Notes: generated from the sequence alone by a model not told the origin. Counted from the first letter of the stretch, positions 8,547 through 17,544 are shown. The stretch is 64,000 nucleotides of DNA from JACQFZ01 sp041485885 (GCA_041485885.1 JBGPKL010000001.1:62001-126000); one strand, 5' to 3'. Program-made: numbers and translations.

Positions 8547-9353
8547 ATGCACCCCGTTTCCAGCGAGCACCCGTCCCGGACTTGCTCGGGCGCGGTTTTG
8601 CGGAACTACGCGCGCGCGTTCGGCGACGAGGCGGAGGATCTCGATATGGATTTTGCGCAGCTCTCGCGGCCGGAATTAGTGAGCGCGTTGTTGAGCCGTT
8701 GTCTGTTCCCCGCAAAGAGCGTTTCGAGCGCGAACGAGGACGTCTGGTCGTGGACAGTCGGCCAACGTCTGCAAGGGTTGCTGGCGGTAGCATCGGTGAG
8801 CGCGGTATCGCGGTTAACGACGGTGCAGCGCTGCGATCGTTGCGCCGAATCGATGGAAATTCCGATCGACGTAAACGACTTCGCGCGCACCGAGCCGCTG
8901 ACCGATTTCGAGTGGTCGCCGCAGGCGGAGCATCGCTTGTCGGTATCGCTGCCGACGGGGCACGATCAACGGCGTTGGTTAGGCGCGGGGGAAACTACCG
9001 GCCGCGCGATGGCGCGCGAGCTGGTCAGTGGCCTCGACGGCGAGCCGCCGGCGCCTGATTGGGAAATGCCGGACGATTGGATCGACGGCGTGGCGGAACA
9101 ATTGGACCGGCACGATCCGTTGACCGCGCTCGAGCTGCAATCACGCTGTCCGGCGTGCGCGGCGGATATGACGATTGAATTGGATCTCGAAGCGTTGCTG
9201 CTACAGCAACTTCACGCGCGGCAACGGGAAACCTTGCGCGTGATTCATCTCTTGGCCAGCCGCTATCACTGGACGGAAGCGGAGATTCTGCGGCTGCCGT
9301 CCTGGCGCCGGCGCCACTACCTTGCGCCGCTCGACGTCAGAGGCAGCACATGA
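8547..9353 (+). CDS. CIS baseplate or tail-assembly protein with two CxxC pairs
   Basis: The 268-residue protein has CDRC at 96-99 and CPAC at 201-204, which could build one zinc site. Its C-terminus (VIHLLASRYHWTEAEILRLP, then RRRHYL) is the signature I associate with T4 gp26-type baseplate proteins and related tail-assembly proteins of contractile systems. The N-terminus is poorly conserved and the start is not certain. It follows the tube gene by 18 bp, and its stop overlaps the next start (ATGA), so the two are translationally coupled. A baseplate or assembly role is inferred from family and position. Confidence 0.6.
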   Translation: MHPVSSEHPSRTCSGAVLRNYARAFGDEAEDLDMDFAQLSRPELVSALLSRCLFPAKSVSSANEDVWSWTVGQRLQGLLAVASVSAVSRLTTVQRCDRCAESMEIPIDVNDFARTEPLTDFEWSPQAEHRLSVSLPTGHDQRRWLGAGETTGRAMARELVSGLDGEPPAPDWEMPDDWIDGVAEQLDRHDPLTALELQSRCPACAADMTIELDLEALLLQQLHARQRETLRVIHLLASRYHWTEAEILRLPSWRRRHYLAPLDVRGST

Positions 9354-10270
9354 GCCGCTACTTCAGCCGTCTCGCGCAGCGCACCGGGCTCGCGGTCGCG
9401 CCGCGCGCGACGCCGGCGGCGAGAGCCGCGACGCCGGACATCGTTGAGCAGGATGTGCATGTTGACGCCGCGCCTGCTGCTACCGCGACTCGGATCGGCG
9501 CACCCGCGCTGCGCGAAACGGCGGCAGCGTCCGTGGAGGAAAGTGTGCACGCGCACGCACGGCCGACAACGCTCGTAACGCCGGTCAAATCTCCGATGTC
9601 GAATTCGCATGCGGGCAATACGACGGTCGGCACATCCTCGTTGTCGCGACATTCAGAGCGATCGACAGATCGTGCAATCACCGCAACGAGTCGGACAAAA
9701 ATTCCGGAACAGCATGAGCCATCGGCTGATAGTGCCGAGGCAAATGTTTCGGGTCCTCTCTCCGATGCGACGTCACCAGCACCAAGAGATGTAATCGACA
9801 GCAGCAGTCGCTCGCCAACCGTTTCTTCGGCCGATGCGCCGAAAGAAGCGCGAGCTTCATTCGGACGCATCGACTCTGCCGGGACTTCTCCGCGGGCTGT
9901 CCGCAACTCCGTGAAATCTTCCGCTTCGGACGGCGGCGTCGACGCGAGGAAAATCGATGCGCCGCACGTTCCCGACCCGATCTTCGTGCCGGCATCAATG
10001 GGTATCCGCGCGCCGTCGCTATTCGAGCGTTCGATCGCCGCTGATGAATCCGTGCCATCGCCCGACCCAAGGAATGCCAAGGGATCGGTACAAACAGCGA
10101 CGAAAATTTCGGCGTTCGCGCCCGCCGCGAACAATGTCGAAGTGCGTATCGGCGCGGTTCGACTCGAGATTCATCCCCCACCGCCCGCTGCCACGGCGGA
10201 CACGTCGCCGAGCATGCCTGGACCCGAACCGCGCCGCTTCGCGCCGCGCCGATATTACTTGCGCGGGTAG
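9350..10270 (+). CDS. Disordered CIS operon protein, function unknown
   Basis: This is a 306-residue low-complexity protein rich in Ser, Ala, Pro, Thr and Arg, predicted by eye to be almost entirely disordered. Only the ends look ordered: MSRYFSRLAQRTGL at the N-terminus, and a short strand-like segment (VEVRIGAVRLEIHPPPP) followed by RRFAPRRYYLRG at the C-terminus. Two short anchors joined by a flexible linker suggest a tether or assembly factor. It overlaps the upstream gene by four bases and is followed five bases later by the cap gene, so it belongs to the structural operon. I cannot name its function. Confidence 0.7.
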   Translation: MSRYFSRLAQRTGLAVAPRATPAARAATPDIVEQDVHVDAAPAATATRIGAPALRETAAASVEESVHAHARPTTLVTPVKSPMSNSHAGNTTVGTSSLSRHSERSTDRAITATSRTKIPEQHEPSADSAEANVSGPLSDATSPAPRDVIDSSSRSPTVSSADAPKEARASFGRIDSAGTSPRAVRNSVKSSASDGGVDARKIDAPHVPDPIFVPASMGIRAPSLFERSIAADESVPSPDPRNAKGSVQTATKISAFAPAANNVEVRIGAVRLEIHPPPPAATADTSPSMPGPEPRRFAPRRYYLRG

Positions 10271-10275
10271 ATGCA

Positions 10276-11412
10276 ATGGCGCTCGCTGACACCAAAGAAG
10301 CGATCGGCGCGGTGACGCAGATGCTGCAAACCAAGCTCATCGCGCAGACCGGGATCAACGTCTCGATCGGCCGGCCGGAGATCGCGGCGGGCGGCAACTC
10401 CGAGGGGGCGAAGCTCAATATATTTCTGTATCAGGTCGGCTTCGATCCGTACTTGCGCAATTTTTCCATCGACAACGGTCAGCCGGCGCCGCTCTGGACG
10501 GCGTTGCATTATTTGATCACGGCGTTCGACTCCAGCCGCGACAGCGATTCGGTCGACGCGCACAAGCTCTTGGGACGCGGCCTTACGGCACTGCAAGCAC
10601 TCAATTACATGAAGCCGAATCCCGCGTCCGCGGCCGACGCGCCGCTGGTCGACAACCCGGAGCCGCTCAAGGTCACGTTCGACAGCGCCGACGTCGAGCT
10701 GTTGTCGAAAGTTATGCAGGGCACCGACGAGAAGTATCGCGTGTCGGCGGCGTTTCAAGTGCGGCCGGTGATGCTCGCCACCGACGGCATGCCGTCGTAC
10801 GCGCCGGCGGTGCTGAGCGTCGGCCCCGGCAACTCGGGTGTGGCGGTGGTGCCGTCGCTCGGTCCGCGGCTCGATACGCTCGAGGCGGAAAAATTCGAAG
10901 CGGGCGAGACGCTCACATTGACCGGAAAGGACCTCGGCGACGTTGCCGAAGTCTGTCTCGGGTCGGTTTGTTTCCCCGCGACCTTCGCCGACGGCGAGCT
11001 GACCGTCGACATACCGCTCGCAACCACGCTCTCGCCCGGCAGTTACGCGGTCACGGCGGTGCGCATTTTGCCGAGCGGGCGGCGCTTCAGCAGCAACGCG
11101 CTGCTCGGTCACTTGTTGCCGATGTTGACGAACGCGACACCGGGCGCGCTGACGGCGACGGGGAGCGGTCAACTGCACGGCGATCTCACGCTGACCGGCG
11201 AGCGCTTGGGCGGCCCGGACGACAGCCTCTTCGTCGCGCTCTATCGCGACGGCGCGTGTGCGGTGCTGCTGGAAGGCACGGGCGTGGCGGCACAAGACAC
11301 GCTGACGGTCACGGTCGCGCTCGAGCAGGCGCTCGATCCGGGAACGTATTACGTCATCCTGCGCGTTAACGGCGAGCAAGCGATTCAATCGCCTCCGGTG
11401 AATTGGACATGA
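10276..11412 (+). CDS. DUF4255 cap / tail-terminator protein (Afp16/Pvc16-like)
   Basis: This protein is expected to cap the distal end of the tube and sheath. Residues 1-190 form a DUF4255 domain (family motifs around LNIFLYQVGFDPYLRN and PLWTALHYLITAF). The rest consists of two Ig-like/IPT-type beta domains (GETLTLTGKDLGDVAEVCLG, and a second starting near LHGDLTLTGERLGG), which would decorate the cap. The length of 378 residues exceeds the bare cap domain because of these additions. It sits immediately before the ATPase gene, whose ATG overlaps its stop codon. Confidence 0.88.
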   Translation: MALADTKEAIGAVTQMLQTKLIAQTGINVSIGRPEIAAGGNSEGAKLNIFLYQVGFDPYLRNFSIDNGQPAPLWTALHYLITAFDSSRDSDSVDAHKLLGRGLTALQALNYMKPNPASAADAPLVDNPEPLKVTFDSADVELLSKVMQGTDEKYRVSAAFQVRPVMLATDGMPSYAPAVLSVGPGNSGVAVVPSLGPRLDTLEAEKFEAGETLTLTGKDLGDVAEVCLGSVCFPATFADGELTVDIPLATTLSPGSYAVTAVRILPSGRRFSSNALLGHLLPMLTNATPGALTATGSGQLHGDLTLTGERLGGPDDSLFVALYRDGACAVLLEGTGVAAQDTLTVTVALEQALDPGTYYVILRVNGEQAIQSPPVNWT

Positions 11413-13535
11413 GCGCGAAATCGATCGCCCAGGTCCTGTTCACGCCGCGTCTCGAAGCGGCGAACGACACCGTCGTGTATTGGTTGCGCCAGGTGAATTT
11501 GCGGCTGCGTCGCGAAGTGTGCTGGTGCTGGGCGAACCGCGCCGGCCAAGCAGGGAAAACCGGATTGCCGCCGATCGCGGACGCGGCGGCGGAGAATCTC
11601 GATCTCACGCGTTACGACCACGACAAACACCGGTTCTTCGAGAACGACATCACCGCCAAATACTTGAGCGAACAAATCCAGGCGCCGCCGCCGGCACTCG
11701 CGCGCACGCCCGCGCGCGGCAGCTGGGACTGGGTCGCGCGCGAGCTCGCGCTCGATCCCGCGGCGCAGTTCGTGCTGGCGCTCGGGCTTGCCGCACGCCT
11801 CGATGCCGCGCTCGGCGCGGTTTGCAGCGCCTGCTTGAACGACGCGAGCCGCCCGTATCCGACGCTCGCACTGGCGCAGCGTTTGTGGGACGAGCCGGGC
11901 GCGATCGTCGCGCTCGCCGACGGCGCGCATCCGATATTCCGCCATGGCTTGCTTTCGTGGTCGGGCGACGCCGCACCCGGGCTCGAGTGGCATCAGCCGC
12001 TCGAGTTGCACGCGTGGCTCGCGCAGACGCTGCTGGACCCGGAGACGTCGTTGCCGGCGCTGCTGCAAGAAGGGAGCACGAGCGAGCGGCTGCTTACCGA
12101 CGAACAGGAAATTGCGGTGTGGCGGCTTGCCTCCACGCCGCTGGCGGCGATGCAGATCGTGCCGCTGCTCGGCGCGAAGGACGCGGACTACGCACAGCTC
12201 GCCAGCACTCTCTCACGGCGCCTCGCTCGCCGTGTTGCGGTGGTGCGCCCGACCGTGGAGCCCGAGCGCCACGCGCTGCTCGCCCTCGCCGCGCTCGGTT
12301 GGTTGCGCGGGCTCGACATCTTGTTGCCGGAGCATTGGTGCGCGCGCCATGCGCAGAAGAACAACGAGTCCTGGTTCACCCCGATATCGGCCGTGCCGGT
12401 GCGCTGGTACCTGCCTATCACCGAACCGAGCATGTGCCAGGGGTTGCCCGCGTTCGCGTTGACGCCGATATGCCGGTTGCCGGAACTCAGCTTTGAACAG
12501 CGTCTCGCGCTATTTCGCAGCCGACTGGGCGAGCGCGGAAAAGATCTCACCGGCGACGTCGCCGAGTGTGCCCGGCGGTTTCGTTTTCAATATCACGCGA
12601 TCGAGCGCGTCGCTCAAACGCTGCGACGCAGTTCGGTATTGACCGCGCCGCAGTTATTCGCCGCGTGCCGTGCCGAGGCGATCAACGAGTTCGGCCATCT
12701 GGCGCAGCCCGTCACGCCGCGCTTCACGCTCGATGAACTGGTGTTGCCGCCCGCGCAAATGCAGCAGATCGACGAGATCCGCCGCGCCATGAGCGCGCTC
12801 ACGACCGTGCACTACGAATGGGGCACGGCGCGCGCCTGGAGCGAGGGTGGGCTCGCGATTTTATTCGGTGGGCCCCCGGGCACCGGTAAAACCATGGCGG
12901 CGGAAGCGCTGGCGCACCCGACGGCGCTCGGCCTGCCGATGTACCGCATCGACCTGTCGCAAGTGGTGAACAAGTACATCGGCGAGACCGAAAAGAATCT
13001 CAAGCGCATCTTCGACGCCGCCGAGCTCGCCGACTGCATTTTATTTTTCGACGAGGCCGACGCGCTGTTCGGCAAGCGCACCGAGGTCAAGGACGCGCAT
13101 GACCGCTTCGCCAATATCGAGATCAGCTATTTGCTCGAGCGCATGGAGCGCTTCAAGGGGCTCGCGATCCTCGCGACGAATCGGAAGAAGGATCTGGACG
13201 AAGCGTTCATGCGGCGGCTGCGTTATGTCATCGAGTTTCCGTTGCCGGGCGTGCCGGAGCGCGAGCGCATCTGGCGCGCCGTGTTTCCCTCGCAAGTCGA
13301 CGTCAGCAGCCTCGACTTCCGTTATCTCGCGCGCCAGTTTCCGCTCTCCGGCGGACACATCCGCTCGATCGCGTTCAACGCGTGTCTCTTGTCCGCGACC
13401 CGCTCGGGCGAAGCGCGCGTCGCGATGCCGACCGTATTGATCGCCGTCAAGCGCGAGCTCGACAAGCTCAATCGCGCGACGAGCGAGGAGCTGTTCGGCG
13501 CGTACGCGCCGATGTTGCGCAAGGCGATGGCATGA
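11409..13535 (+). CDS. AAA+ ATPase of the CIS (Afp15/Pvc15-like)
   Basis: This is a cytoplasmic ATPase required for assembly of Afp/PVC-type particles. The 708-residue protein has a long N-terminal region (about 1-460, helical) and a C-terminal AAA+ module with Walker A GGPPGTGKT (about 486-494), Walker B ILFFDEADALFG (about 544) and a sensor-type ATNRKKDLDEAF segment. Translation most likely starts at the ATG inside the ATGA overlap with the cap gene. Unlike the T6SS ClpV ATPase it has a single AAA+ domain. Its presence supports assignment to the extracellular/cytosolic CIS class rather than to an R-type tailocin. Confidence 0.92.
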   Translation: MSAKSIAQVLFTPRLEAANDTVVYWLRQVNLRLRREVCWCWANRAGQAGKTGLPPIADAAAENLDLTRYDHDKHRFFENDITAKYLSEQIQAPPPALARTPARGSWDWVARELALDPAAQFVLALGLAARLDAALGAVCSACLNDASRPYPTLALAQRLWDEPGAIVALADGAHPIFRHGLLSWSGDAAPGLEWHQPLELHAWLAQTLLDPETSLPALLQEGSTSERLLTDEQEIAVWRLASTPLAAMQIVPLLGAKDADYAQLASTLSRRLARRVAVVRPTVEPERHALLALAALGWLRGLDILLPEHWCARHAQKNNESWFTPISAVPVRWYLPITEPSMCQGLPAFALTPICRLPELSFEQRLALFRSRLGERGKDLTGDVAECARRFRFQYHAIERVAQTLRRSSVLTAPQLFAACRAEAINEFGHLAQPVTPRFTLDELVLPPAQMQQIDEIRRAMSALTTVHYEWGTARAWSEGGLAILFGGPPGTGKTMAAEALAHPTALGLPMYRIDLSQVVNKYIGETEKNLKRIFDAAELADCILFFDEADALFGKRTEVKDAHDRFANIEISYLLERMERFKGLAILATNRKKDLDEAFMRRLRYVIEFPLPGVPERERIWRAVFPSQVDVSSLDFRYLARQFPLSGGHIRSIAFNACLLSATRSGEARVAMPTVLIAVKRELDKLNRATSEELFGAYAPMLRKAMA

Positions 13536-13840
13536 GCTTTAGGCTCGACATCGATCGCCTCTCGGTCGCGCTGCACGGCGTGTCGGCGCAGGTCGCCGAG
13601 GCGGCCGTCGCCGGCCTCGAACCCGAGCTGCGCCGACGGCTCGGCAATCTCACCGAGCGCGCGCTCGTGACCGGCGATCTCGGCGTCGTGCGCATCGGCC
13701 CGATCGCGAGCAGCGCGACGCTTGACGTCGCCGCGCTGCGCGGTTTGATCGCCGAACGGCTGGTGCTGGCACTGACGACGGCGCGGCCAAGTGCGGAACC
13801 GGAAGCGGACGCGGAGCCGGAGTCGGGGGAGGAGCTGTAA
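13532..13840 (+). CDS. Small CIS operon protein, function unknown
   Basis: The 102-residue protein starts at an ATG that overlaps the ATPase stop codon (ATGA), and its own stop overlaps the next start (TAATG), so it is tightly coupled within the operon. It begins MSFRLDIDRLSVALHGVSAQ, has an Arg/Ala/Leu-rich helical middle, and ends in an acidic tail rich in Glu and Pro. No catalytic motif is visible. The frame is open further upstream, but that extension lies inside the ATPase gene. A small assembly or connector role is the best guess from context. Confidence 0.7.
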   Translation: MSFRLDIDRLSVALHGVSAQVAEAAVAGLEPELRRRLGNLTERALVTGDLGVVRIGPIASSATLDVAALRGLIAERLVLALTTARPSAEPEADAEPESGEEL

Positions 13841-14529
13841 TGGCGCTTCTATTGCGCGGTGCGCTCGTCGAATACGGCAGCAACTTCCTCGGCCCGCTGC
13901 CGAACATTGTCGTGTTTCAGTTCAATCCCGAGCAGATCGCGCGCACGATAAATATTCCGCAGCGCCGCACCGCCGCCCCGCGCGCGGCACGCACGCCCGA
14001 GCCGCGCGCGACCTCCGCGCCGCCGACCGAAACGTTCACGCTCACCGCGCACTTTTCCGCCGCCGACGATCTCGGGCGCGGCGGCGCGCTGTCGGCGATA
14101 CCGCGCGTGTTCGGCATCGGCCCGCAAGTCGCGGCGCTCGAAAAAATGGTTTACCCGAGCAATATCTTGGGCGGTCTGTTGGGCGCGGCGATCGATGCGG
14201 TGGGGAGTCTACTCGGCGGTAGCAGCGAGCCGGCGACGCGATCGGTGCCGCGCGAGAAGTTGCCGCGGATTCTCTTCATCTGGGGCCTGACGCGCGTGCT
14301 GCCGGTGCAAATCCAGTCGCTCACGATCACCGAGCAGAAGTTCGATTTTCTGTTGAACCCGGTGCAGGCCGAAGTGCAGATCGGTCTCGCCATCGCGACC
14401 TTCGGCCGCAGCACCAGCGACAAGCTCGGCAAAGGCGCGCTCGACTACACCAACGGCGTGAAGGAAGCGCAGGCCGTGCTCAACCTGGTCAAGGCCGTCG
14501 AGCTGGCGCTCGACATCATCCCGTTCTGA
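13840..14529 (+). CDS. CIS tube/hub adaptor protein (CIS_tube family, Afp7-like)
   Basis: The 229-residue protein has the family hallmark near its start, VVFQFNPEQIARTI. Beta strands follow (TETFTLTAHFSA), then PRVFGIGPQVAALEKMVYP and a strand series ending ILFIWGLTRVLPVQIQSL and TITEQKFDFLLNPVQAEVQI. This matches proteins that adapt the inner tube to the central hub and often work with a LysM protein. A LysM-like gene follows after 11 bp. Pro/Ala-rich and Gly-rich linkers (residues 45-65 and near 110-130) are insertions relative to short family members. Confidence 0.82.
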   Translation: MALLLRGALVEYGSNFLGPLPNIVVFQFNPEQIARTINIPQRRTAAPRAARTPEPRATSAPPTETFTLTAHFSAADDLGRGGALSAIPRVFGIGPQVAALEKMVYPSNILGGLLGAAIDAVGSLLGGSSEPATRSVPREKLPRILFIWGLTRVLPVQIQSLTITEQKFDFLLNPVQAEVQIGLAIATFGRSTSDKLGKGALDYTNGVKEAQAVLNLVKAVELALDIIPF

Positions 14530-14540
14530 TCGAGGCAATC

Positions 14541-14813
14541 ATGTTTCTAAAAAACTCGCGCTACTACGGATTGGAAACGATCGAGACCGTCGATCGCCAC
14601 GGCCGGCCGATCACGGTCATCAAGCGGCGCTCGCTGCTCGCGCCGGCGAGCGCCGCGTACACCGTGCAAGGCCCGGACAAGCTCGATGCGCTGGCGGAAC
14701 GCAAGTACAAAGACGCGAGCGAGTTCTGGCACATCGCCGACGCGAACACCGAGCTCGAAGCGAACGAGCTGACCCGCGTCGCCGGTCGTGTGATCGAGGT
14801 GCCGGAGGCTTAA
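14541..14813 (+). CDS. LysM-like tail/baseplate protein
   Basis: The 90-residue protein has a 45-residue C-terminal LysM-like fold: YTVQGPDKLDALAERKYKDA, then EFWHIADANTE and VIEVPEA. In phage tails and CIS, such domains (T4 gp53, phage gpX, the Afp7 C-terminus) bind the hub or the peptidoglycan side of the baseplate. The N-terminus begins MFLKNSRYYGLETIET. In Afp the LysM part is fused to the tube adaptor, whereas here it is a separate gene directly downstream. Confidence 0.85.
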   Translation: MFLKNSRYYGLETIETVDRHGRPITVIKRRSLLAPASAAYTVQGPDKLDALAERKYKDASEFWHIADANTELEANELTRVAGRVIEVPEA

Positions 14814-14855
14814 TGACGCCGAGTATTTTCCGCACGAGTGTTTCGGGAGCTGCCG

Positions 14856-15968
14856 ATGGCCGCTGAATTCCGCCTGTACTTCGACAACACGGCCGCCGCC
14901 GCCGATCAGCTCGGACGCTTCAGCGAGATTCGCGTGGACCAGGCGATCGGCATGGCGGCGGAAGCGGAGCTCGACTTGGATCTGAGCGTCGACGACGACG
15001 GCAACTGGGATGGCATGGAAGAAGATTTCGTGCAACCGGGTGCACGCGTGCGCGTCGAGATCAAGGTCGGCGATGACGGCGATTTCATTCCGCTGATCGA
15101 CGGCCCGATCGTCGCGAATCGCTTCGAGCTGAGCGCCGAGCCCGAGGAAAGCAAAATGACGCTGGTGGTGCAGGACGACAGCGTGCTGCTCAATCAGGAC
15201 GAGACCGTGCAACTCTTCGAAGAAAAACGCGCGGATGAGATTGCGTCGCAGATTTTCAGCGACTTCGATTTCGACGCCGACGTCGACGAAGTGCCCGATG
15301 CCGGCAACACGCTCGAACGCTTCGTCGTGCAACGCGGCACGGCGATGCAGCTGCTGAAGGAACTTGCGCGCCGGCACGGCATGTTCGTGTACGTGCGGCC
15401 GGGCGAGGAGCCGGGAGAAAGTGTGGGCGCGTTCAAACTCCCGAGTTGGGAGCCGAGCGATCTGCCGGAATTGCTGCTGCTCGGTGAAGAGCGCAACGTC
15501 GCGCGCTTCAGCGCGCAGCTCGATGCGCAAAAGCCGCTCACCGCGAGCGCGTACAGCGTCAGCGCCGCCGACAAGACCCAACTGACGAGCGCTATCACGA
15601 GCCCCGACATCGACGCGCTCGGAGATAACGCCGTGCAAGACGTGTTGACCCCGACAGCGACGTTGCTCGCGCGCACGCGCGAGGAGCAAAGCGATTTGGA
15701 CGAGGCCGCGACCGCGGCGATGAATCTTTCCACGTTCGCCTTCAGCGCCAGCGCCGAAGTCGTAGCCGACAGCTACGCGGGCGTGTTGCAGCCGTATCAG
15801 ATCCTTACCGTGGTCGGCGGCGGCGGATTCTTGAGCGGCGATTATTTGATCAATCGCGTGACGCACACGATCAACGACGACAGTTACCACCAACAGTTCG
15901 AGCTGAAGCGCAACGCCCGCTCGGCGGGCAGCGGCGCCGACAGCGGATTGCCGGGCGGAATTTTCTAA
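14856..15968 (+). CDS. Baseplate hub protein (gpD/VgrG N-terminal-like)
   Basis: The 370-residue protein corresponds to the hub half of VgrG, the phage late-control D family. Visible features are beta-rich segments with VQPGARVRVEIKVGDDGDF, the ERFVVQRGTAMQLLKELARR motif typical of gpD, and a C-terminal strand region (AGVLQPYQILTVVGGGGFLS). The ATG at 14856 is preferred to a GTG at 14838 because a GGGAG ribosome-binding site sits six bases upstream. The spike portion is a separate gene downstream, so hub and spike are split here, whereas Afp8 is a fusion. Confidence 0.85.
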   Translation: MAAEFRLYFDNTAAAADQLGRFSEIRVDQAIGMAAEAELDLDLSVDDDGNWDGMEEDFVQPGARVRVEIKVGDDGDFIPLIDGPIVANRFELSAEPEESKMTLVVQDDSVLLNQDETVQLFEEKRADEIASQIFSDFDFDADVDEVPDAGNTLERFVVQRGTAMQLLKELARRHGMFVYVRPGEEPGESVGAFKLPSWEPSDLPELLLLGEERNVARFSAQLDAQKPLTASAYSVSAADKTQLTSAITSPDIDALGDNAVQDVLTPTATLLARTREEQSDLDEAATAAMNLSTFAFSASAEVVADSYAGVLQPYQILTVVGGGGFLSGDYLINRVTHTINDDSYHQQFELKRNARSAGSGADSGLPGGIF

Positions 15969-16040
15969 AGGTGCTTGCACAAATGATTTGCCGAATTGTC
16001 ACGCCGCACCCCCTCCCTGTCCCTCCGCCTTCCAGGGGGA

Positions 16041-16092
16041 GGTCGCTCCCGCGCTTCCTGCGCTCGCGACATTCGTACGTCCCGGTACAGCA
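16041..16092 (+). repeat. Dispersed repeat, copy 1 (hub-spike gap)
   Basis: This stretch begins GGTCGCTCCCGCGC and continues through GCGACATTCGTACGTCCC to GTACAGCA. It matches 17676-17728 with only a few differences. It lies in the 178-bp gap between the hub and spike genes, where Shine-Dalgarno-like sequence before the spike ATG is weak. It probably spread as an intergenic element rather than as part of a gene. Confidence 0.7.
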
Positions 16093-16146
16093 GGTTGGAG
16101 TGGGGGTCATGCGTCGCGGTCGATCCTTTTCATCGCAGGTTCTCCC

Positions 16147-16677
16147 ATGAACGGCGGCGAATTGGAACGGCTGGTGGTCGAGATCGCGGAGCTGACGCGC
16201 AACCGCTTCTACGGCAAGTACCGCGGCATCGTGCAGGACGTCGACGACACGAAAAAGCTCGGCCGCCTGCGCGCGCTGGTGCCGGAAGTTTACGGCGACG
16301 AAGTTTCGCCATGGGCGCTGCCGTGCGTTCCGTTCGCGGGCGCCAAGCACGGCATGGTGTGGTTGCCGGAGCCGAACGACGGCGTGTGGATCGAGTTCGA
16401 AGCCGGCGATCCGGCGCGGCCGATCTGGTGCGGCGGCTGGTGGGGCAAGGGCGACCTGGAAACCGACTTGAACAAGCACACGACCCGCGCGTTGGTTACG
16501 AGCGCCGGCCATCGCGTGACGTTGGACGACGACGGCAAAAAAGTGAGCGTCGAGCATTCGGCCGGCGGCAAGGTCGAGATTACCGACAGCACCATGACGC
16601 TCGAGTGCAAGTCCGGCAAGGTCGAGCTGAGCGCGAGCGGCGTCGCCATCAACGGCACATCGCTCACGGTGAAATGA
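16147..16677 (+). CDS. Central spike protein, OB fold and beta-helix (gp5/gpV-like)
   Basis: The 176-residue protein forms the trimeric needle below the hub. The N-terminal OB-fold domain shows the family pattern NRFYGKYRGIVQDVDDTKKL, GRLRALVPEVYG and the WVEF-like GVWIEFEAGDPARPIW segment. The C-terminus is a repetitive beta-helix (VSVEHSAGGKVEI, TMTLECKSGKVEL, SASGVAINGTSLTV). Translation starts at the ATG at 16147; the longer open frame runs back into the dispersed repeat and is discarded. The PAAR gene follows within two bases. Confidence 0.9.
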   Translation: MNGGELERLVVEIAELTRNRFYGKYRGIVQDVDDTKKLGRLRALVPEVYGDEVSPWALPCVPFAGAKHGMVWLPEPNDGVWIEFEAGDPARPIWCGGWWGKGDLETDLNKHTTRALVTSAGHRVTLDDDGKKVSVEHSAGGKVEITDSTMTLECKSGKVELSASGVAINGTSLTVK

Positions 16678-16678
16678 C

Positions 16679-17011
16679 ATGCCCGGATTCGTGCTGACCG
16701 CCGCCTCGACGATCCAGTGCATGCATGGCGGCAGCGCGTCGGTCGTGCCGTCGAACACCAAGGTGCTCGCGGACAGCAGCCCGATCCTGGTCGAAAGCGA
16801 CATTCACATGGTCGCGGGGTGCCCGTTCAACGTGAGCGGCGCGCCGGTGCCGTGCGTGACGATCGCGTGGTCGGCGGGCGCGACCAAAGTGAAAGTAAAC
16901 GGTACGGCAGTGCTCGTGCGCAGCAGCATCGGGCAGTGCAAGAACGCGGCGGGAGCGGTGCAGGGGATGGCGATCATCGCGAATACGCAGACGAAGGTGA
17001 GCGCAACATGA
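16679..17011 (+). CDS. PAAR-like spike tip protein
   Basis: The 110-residue protein has the glycine/proline turn pattern of PAAR-like tips (MPGFVLTAASTIQCMHGG, GCPFNVSGAPVPCVTIAW). Cys and His residues (C14, H16 and later cysteines) could bind the tip metal ion, although the classic PAAR motifs are not perfect. It sits directly after the spike gene, as expected for the sharpened apex. The operon is then interrupted by about 0.9 kb of non-coding repeats before gp25. Confidence 0.85.
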   Translation: MPGFVLTAASTIQCMHGGSASVVPSNTKVLADSSPILVESDIHMVAGCPFNVSGAPVPCVTIAWSAGATKVKVNGTAVLVRSSIGQCKNAAGAVQGMAIIANTQTKVSAT

Positions 17012-17086
17012 AGAGGGTCGGCGCGCCTTCGGCGCGATCTTGTCGAGTCGTAATAAATTGTACTTGCGGTTCCCGAACCGCGGTCG

Positions 17087-17122
17087 GGGTACTTTCTTTT
17101 GCTCGGCCAAAAGAAAGTACCC
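17087..17122. repeat. Perfect 15-bp inverted repeat
   Basis: GGGTACTTTCTTTTG (17087-17101) and its exact complement (17108-17122) are separated by six bases. In my recollection very similar hairpins are widespread as intergenic repeats in GC-rich gammaproteobacteria. That comparison was not run here. Confidence 0.85.
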
Positions 17123-17216
17123 AAAGAAAAGGCCGCCCCGGAGGGCGCAAACGCTTCTTGCGCTCCTCGGGTTCGGGGCCCTCGCCGAGCCACAGCACAT
17201 CCCTGTACTGTGTCTC

Positions 17217-17241
17217 GGGAGCGGACTCCCTGTCCGCTCCC
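17217..17241. repeat. Hairpin with 10-bp perfect arms
   Basis: GGGAGCGGAC (17217-17226) pairs with GTCCGCTCCC (17232-17241) across a five-base loop. There is no T-run after it. It is one of several hairpins in the PAAR-gp25 gap. Confidence 0.75.
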
Positions 17242-17333
17242 CTGACGGGCTCACCCCGAACCCTTGCGGTGCTCGAAGCGCGCCCTACGGGGGCTCGAAC
17301 AAAAGCCACCACCGAAGCAGAACTCATCGTGGA

Positions 17334-17365
17334 TTGCAGTTGCGGTTGTAGTTGCAGTTGCCGTT
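17334..17365 (+). repeat. Hexamer microsatellite-like array
   Basis: Five degenerate units of a TTGCNG/TTGTNG hexamer run in tandem within the PAAR-gp25 gap. The copy number is small and the units are imperfect, so it is probably a slippage product. Confidence 0.6.
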
Positions 17366-17519
17366 CCATCCCCGTAAAGCCAGCCGAGCACCGGAGCCGC
17401 CACCGAGAGACTTCGCGAGACGATGTCGAGCCCGAGCGCGCGCTGTTTCTTTTGCGCGCCGGCGAGTTCGGCTCGCGCTCGGCATTAAGCCAGGAGCGCA
17501 GGGGCGAAGCGGGGAAGTC

Positions 17520-17544
17520 GCGAATGCACTTAACGTGCATTCGC
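17520..17544. repeat. Hairpin with 10-bp perfect arms (GCGAATGCAC)
   Basis: GCGAATGCAC (17520-17529) and GTGCATTCGC (17535-17544) flank a TTAAC loop. It could be an operator or a repeat. The surrounding sequence offers no gene. Confidence 0.7.

Noticed and set aside
17052..17125. The strong hairpin at 17087-17122 as an intrinsic terminator
   Set aside because: No T-run follows the stem, and the same hairpin type is recalled as a dispersed repeat rather than a gene-end signal.
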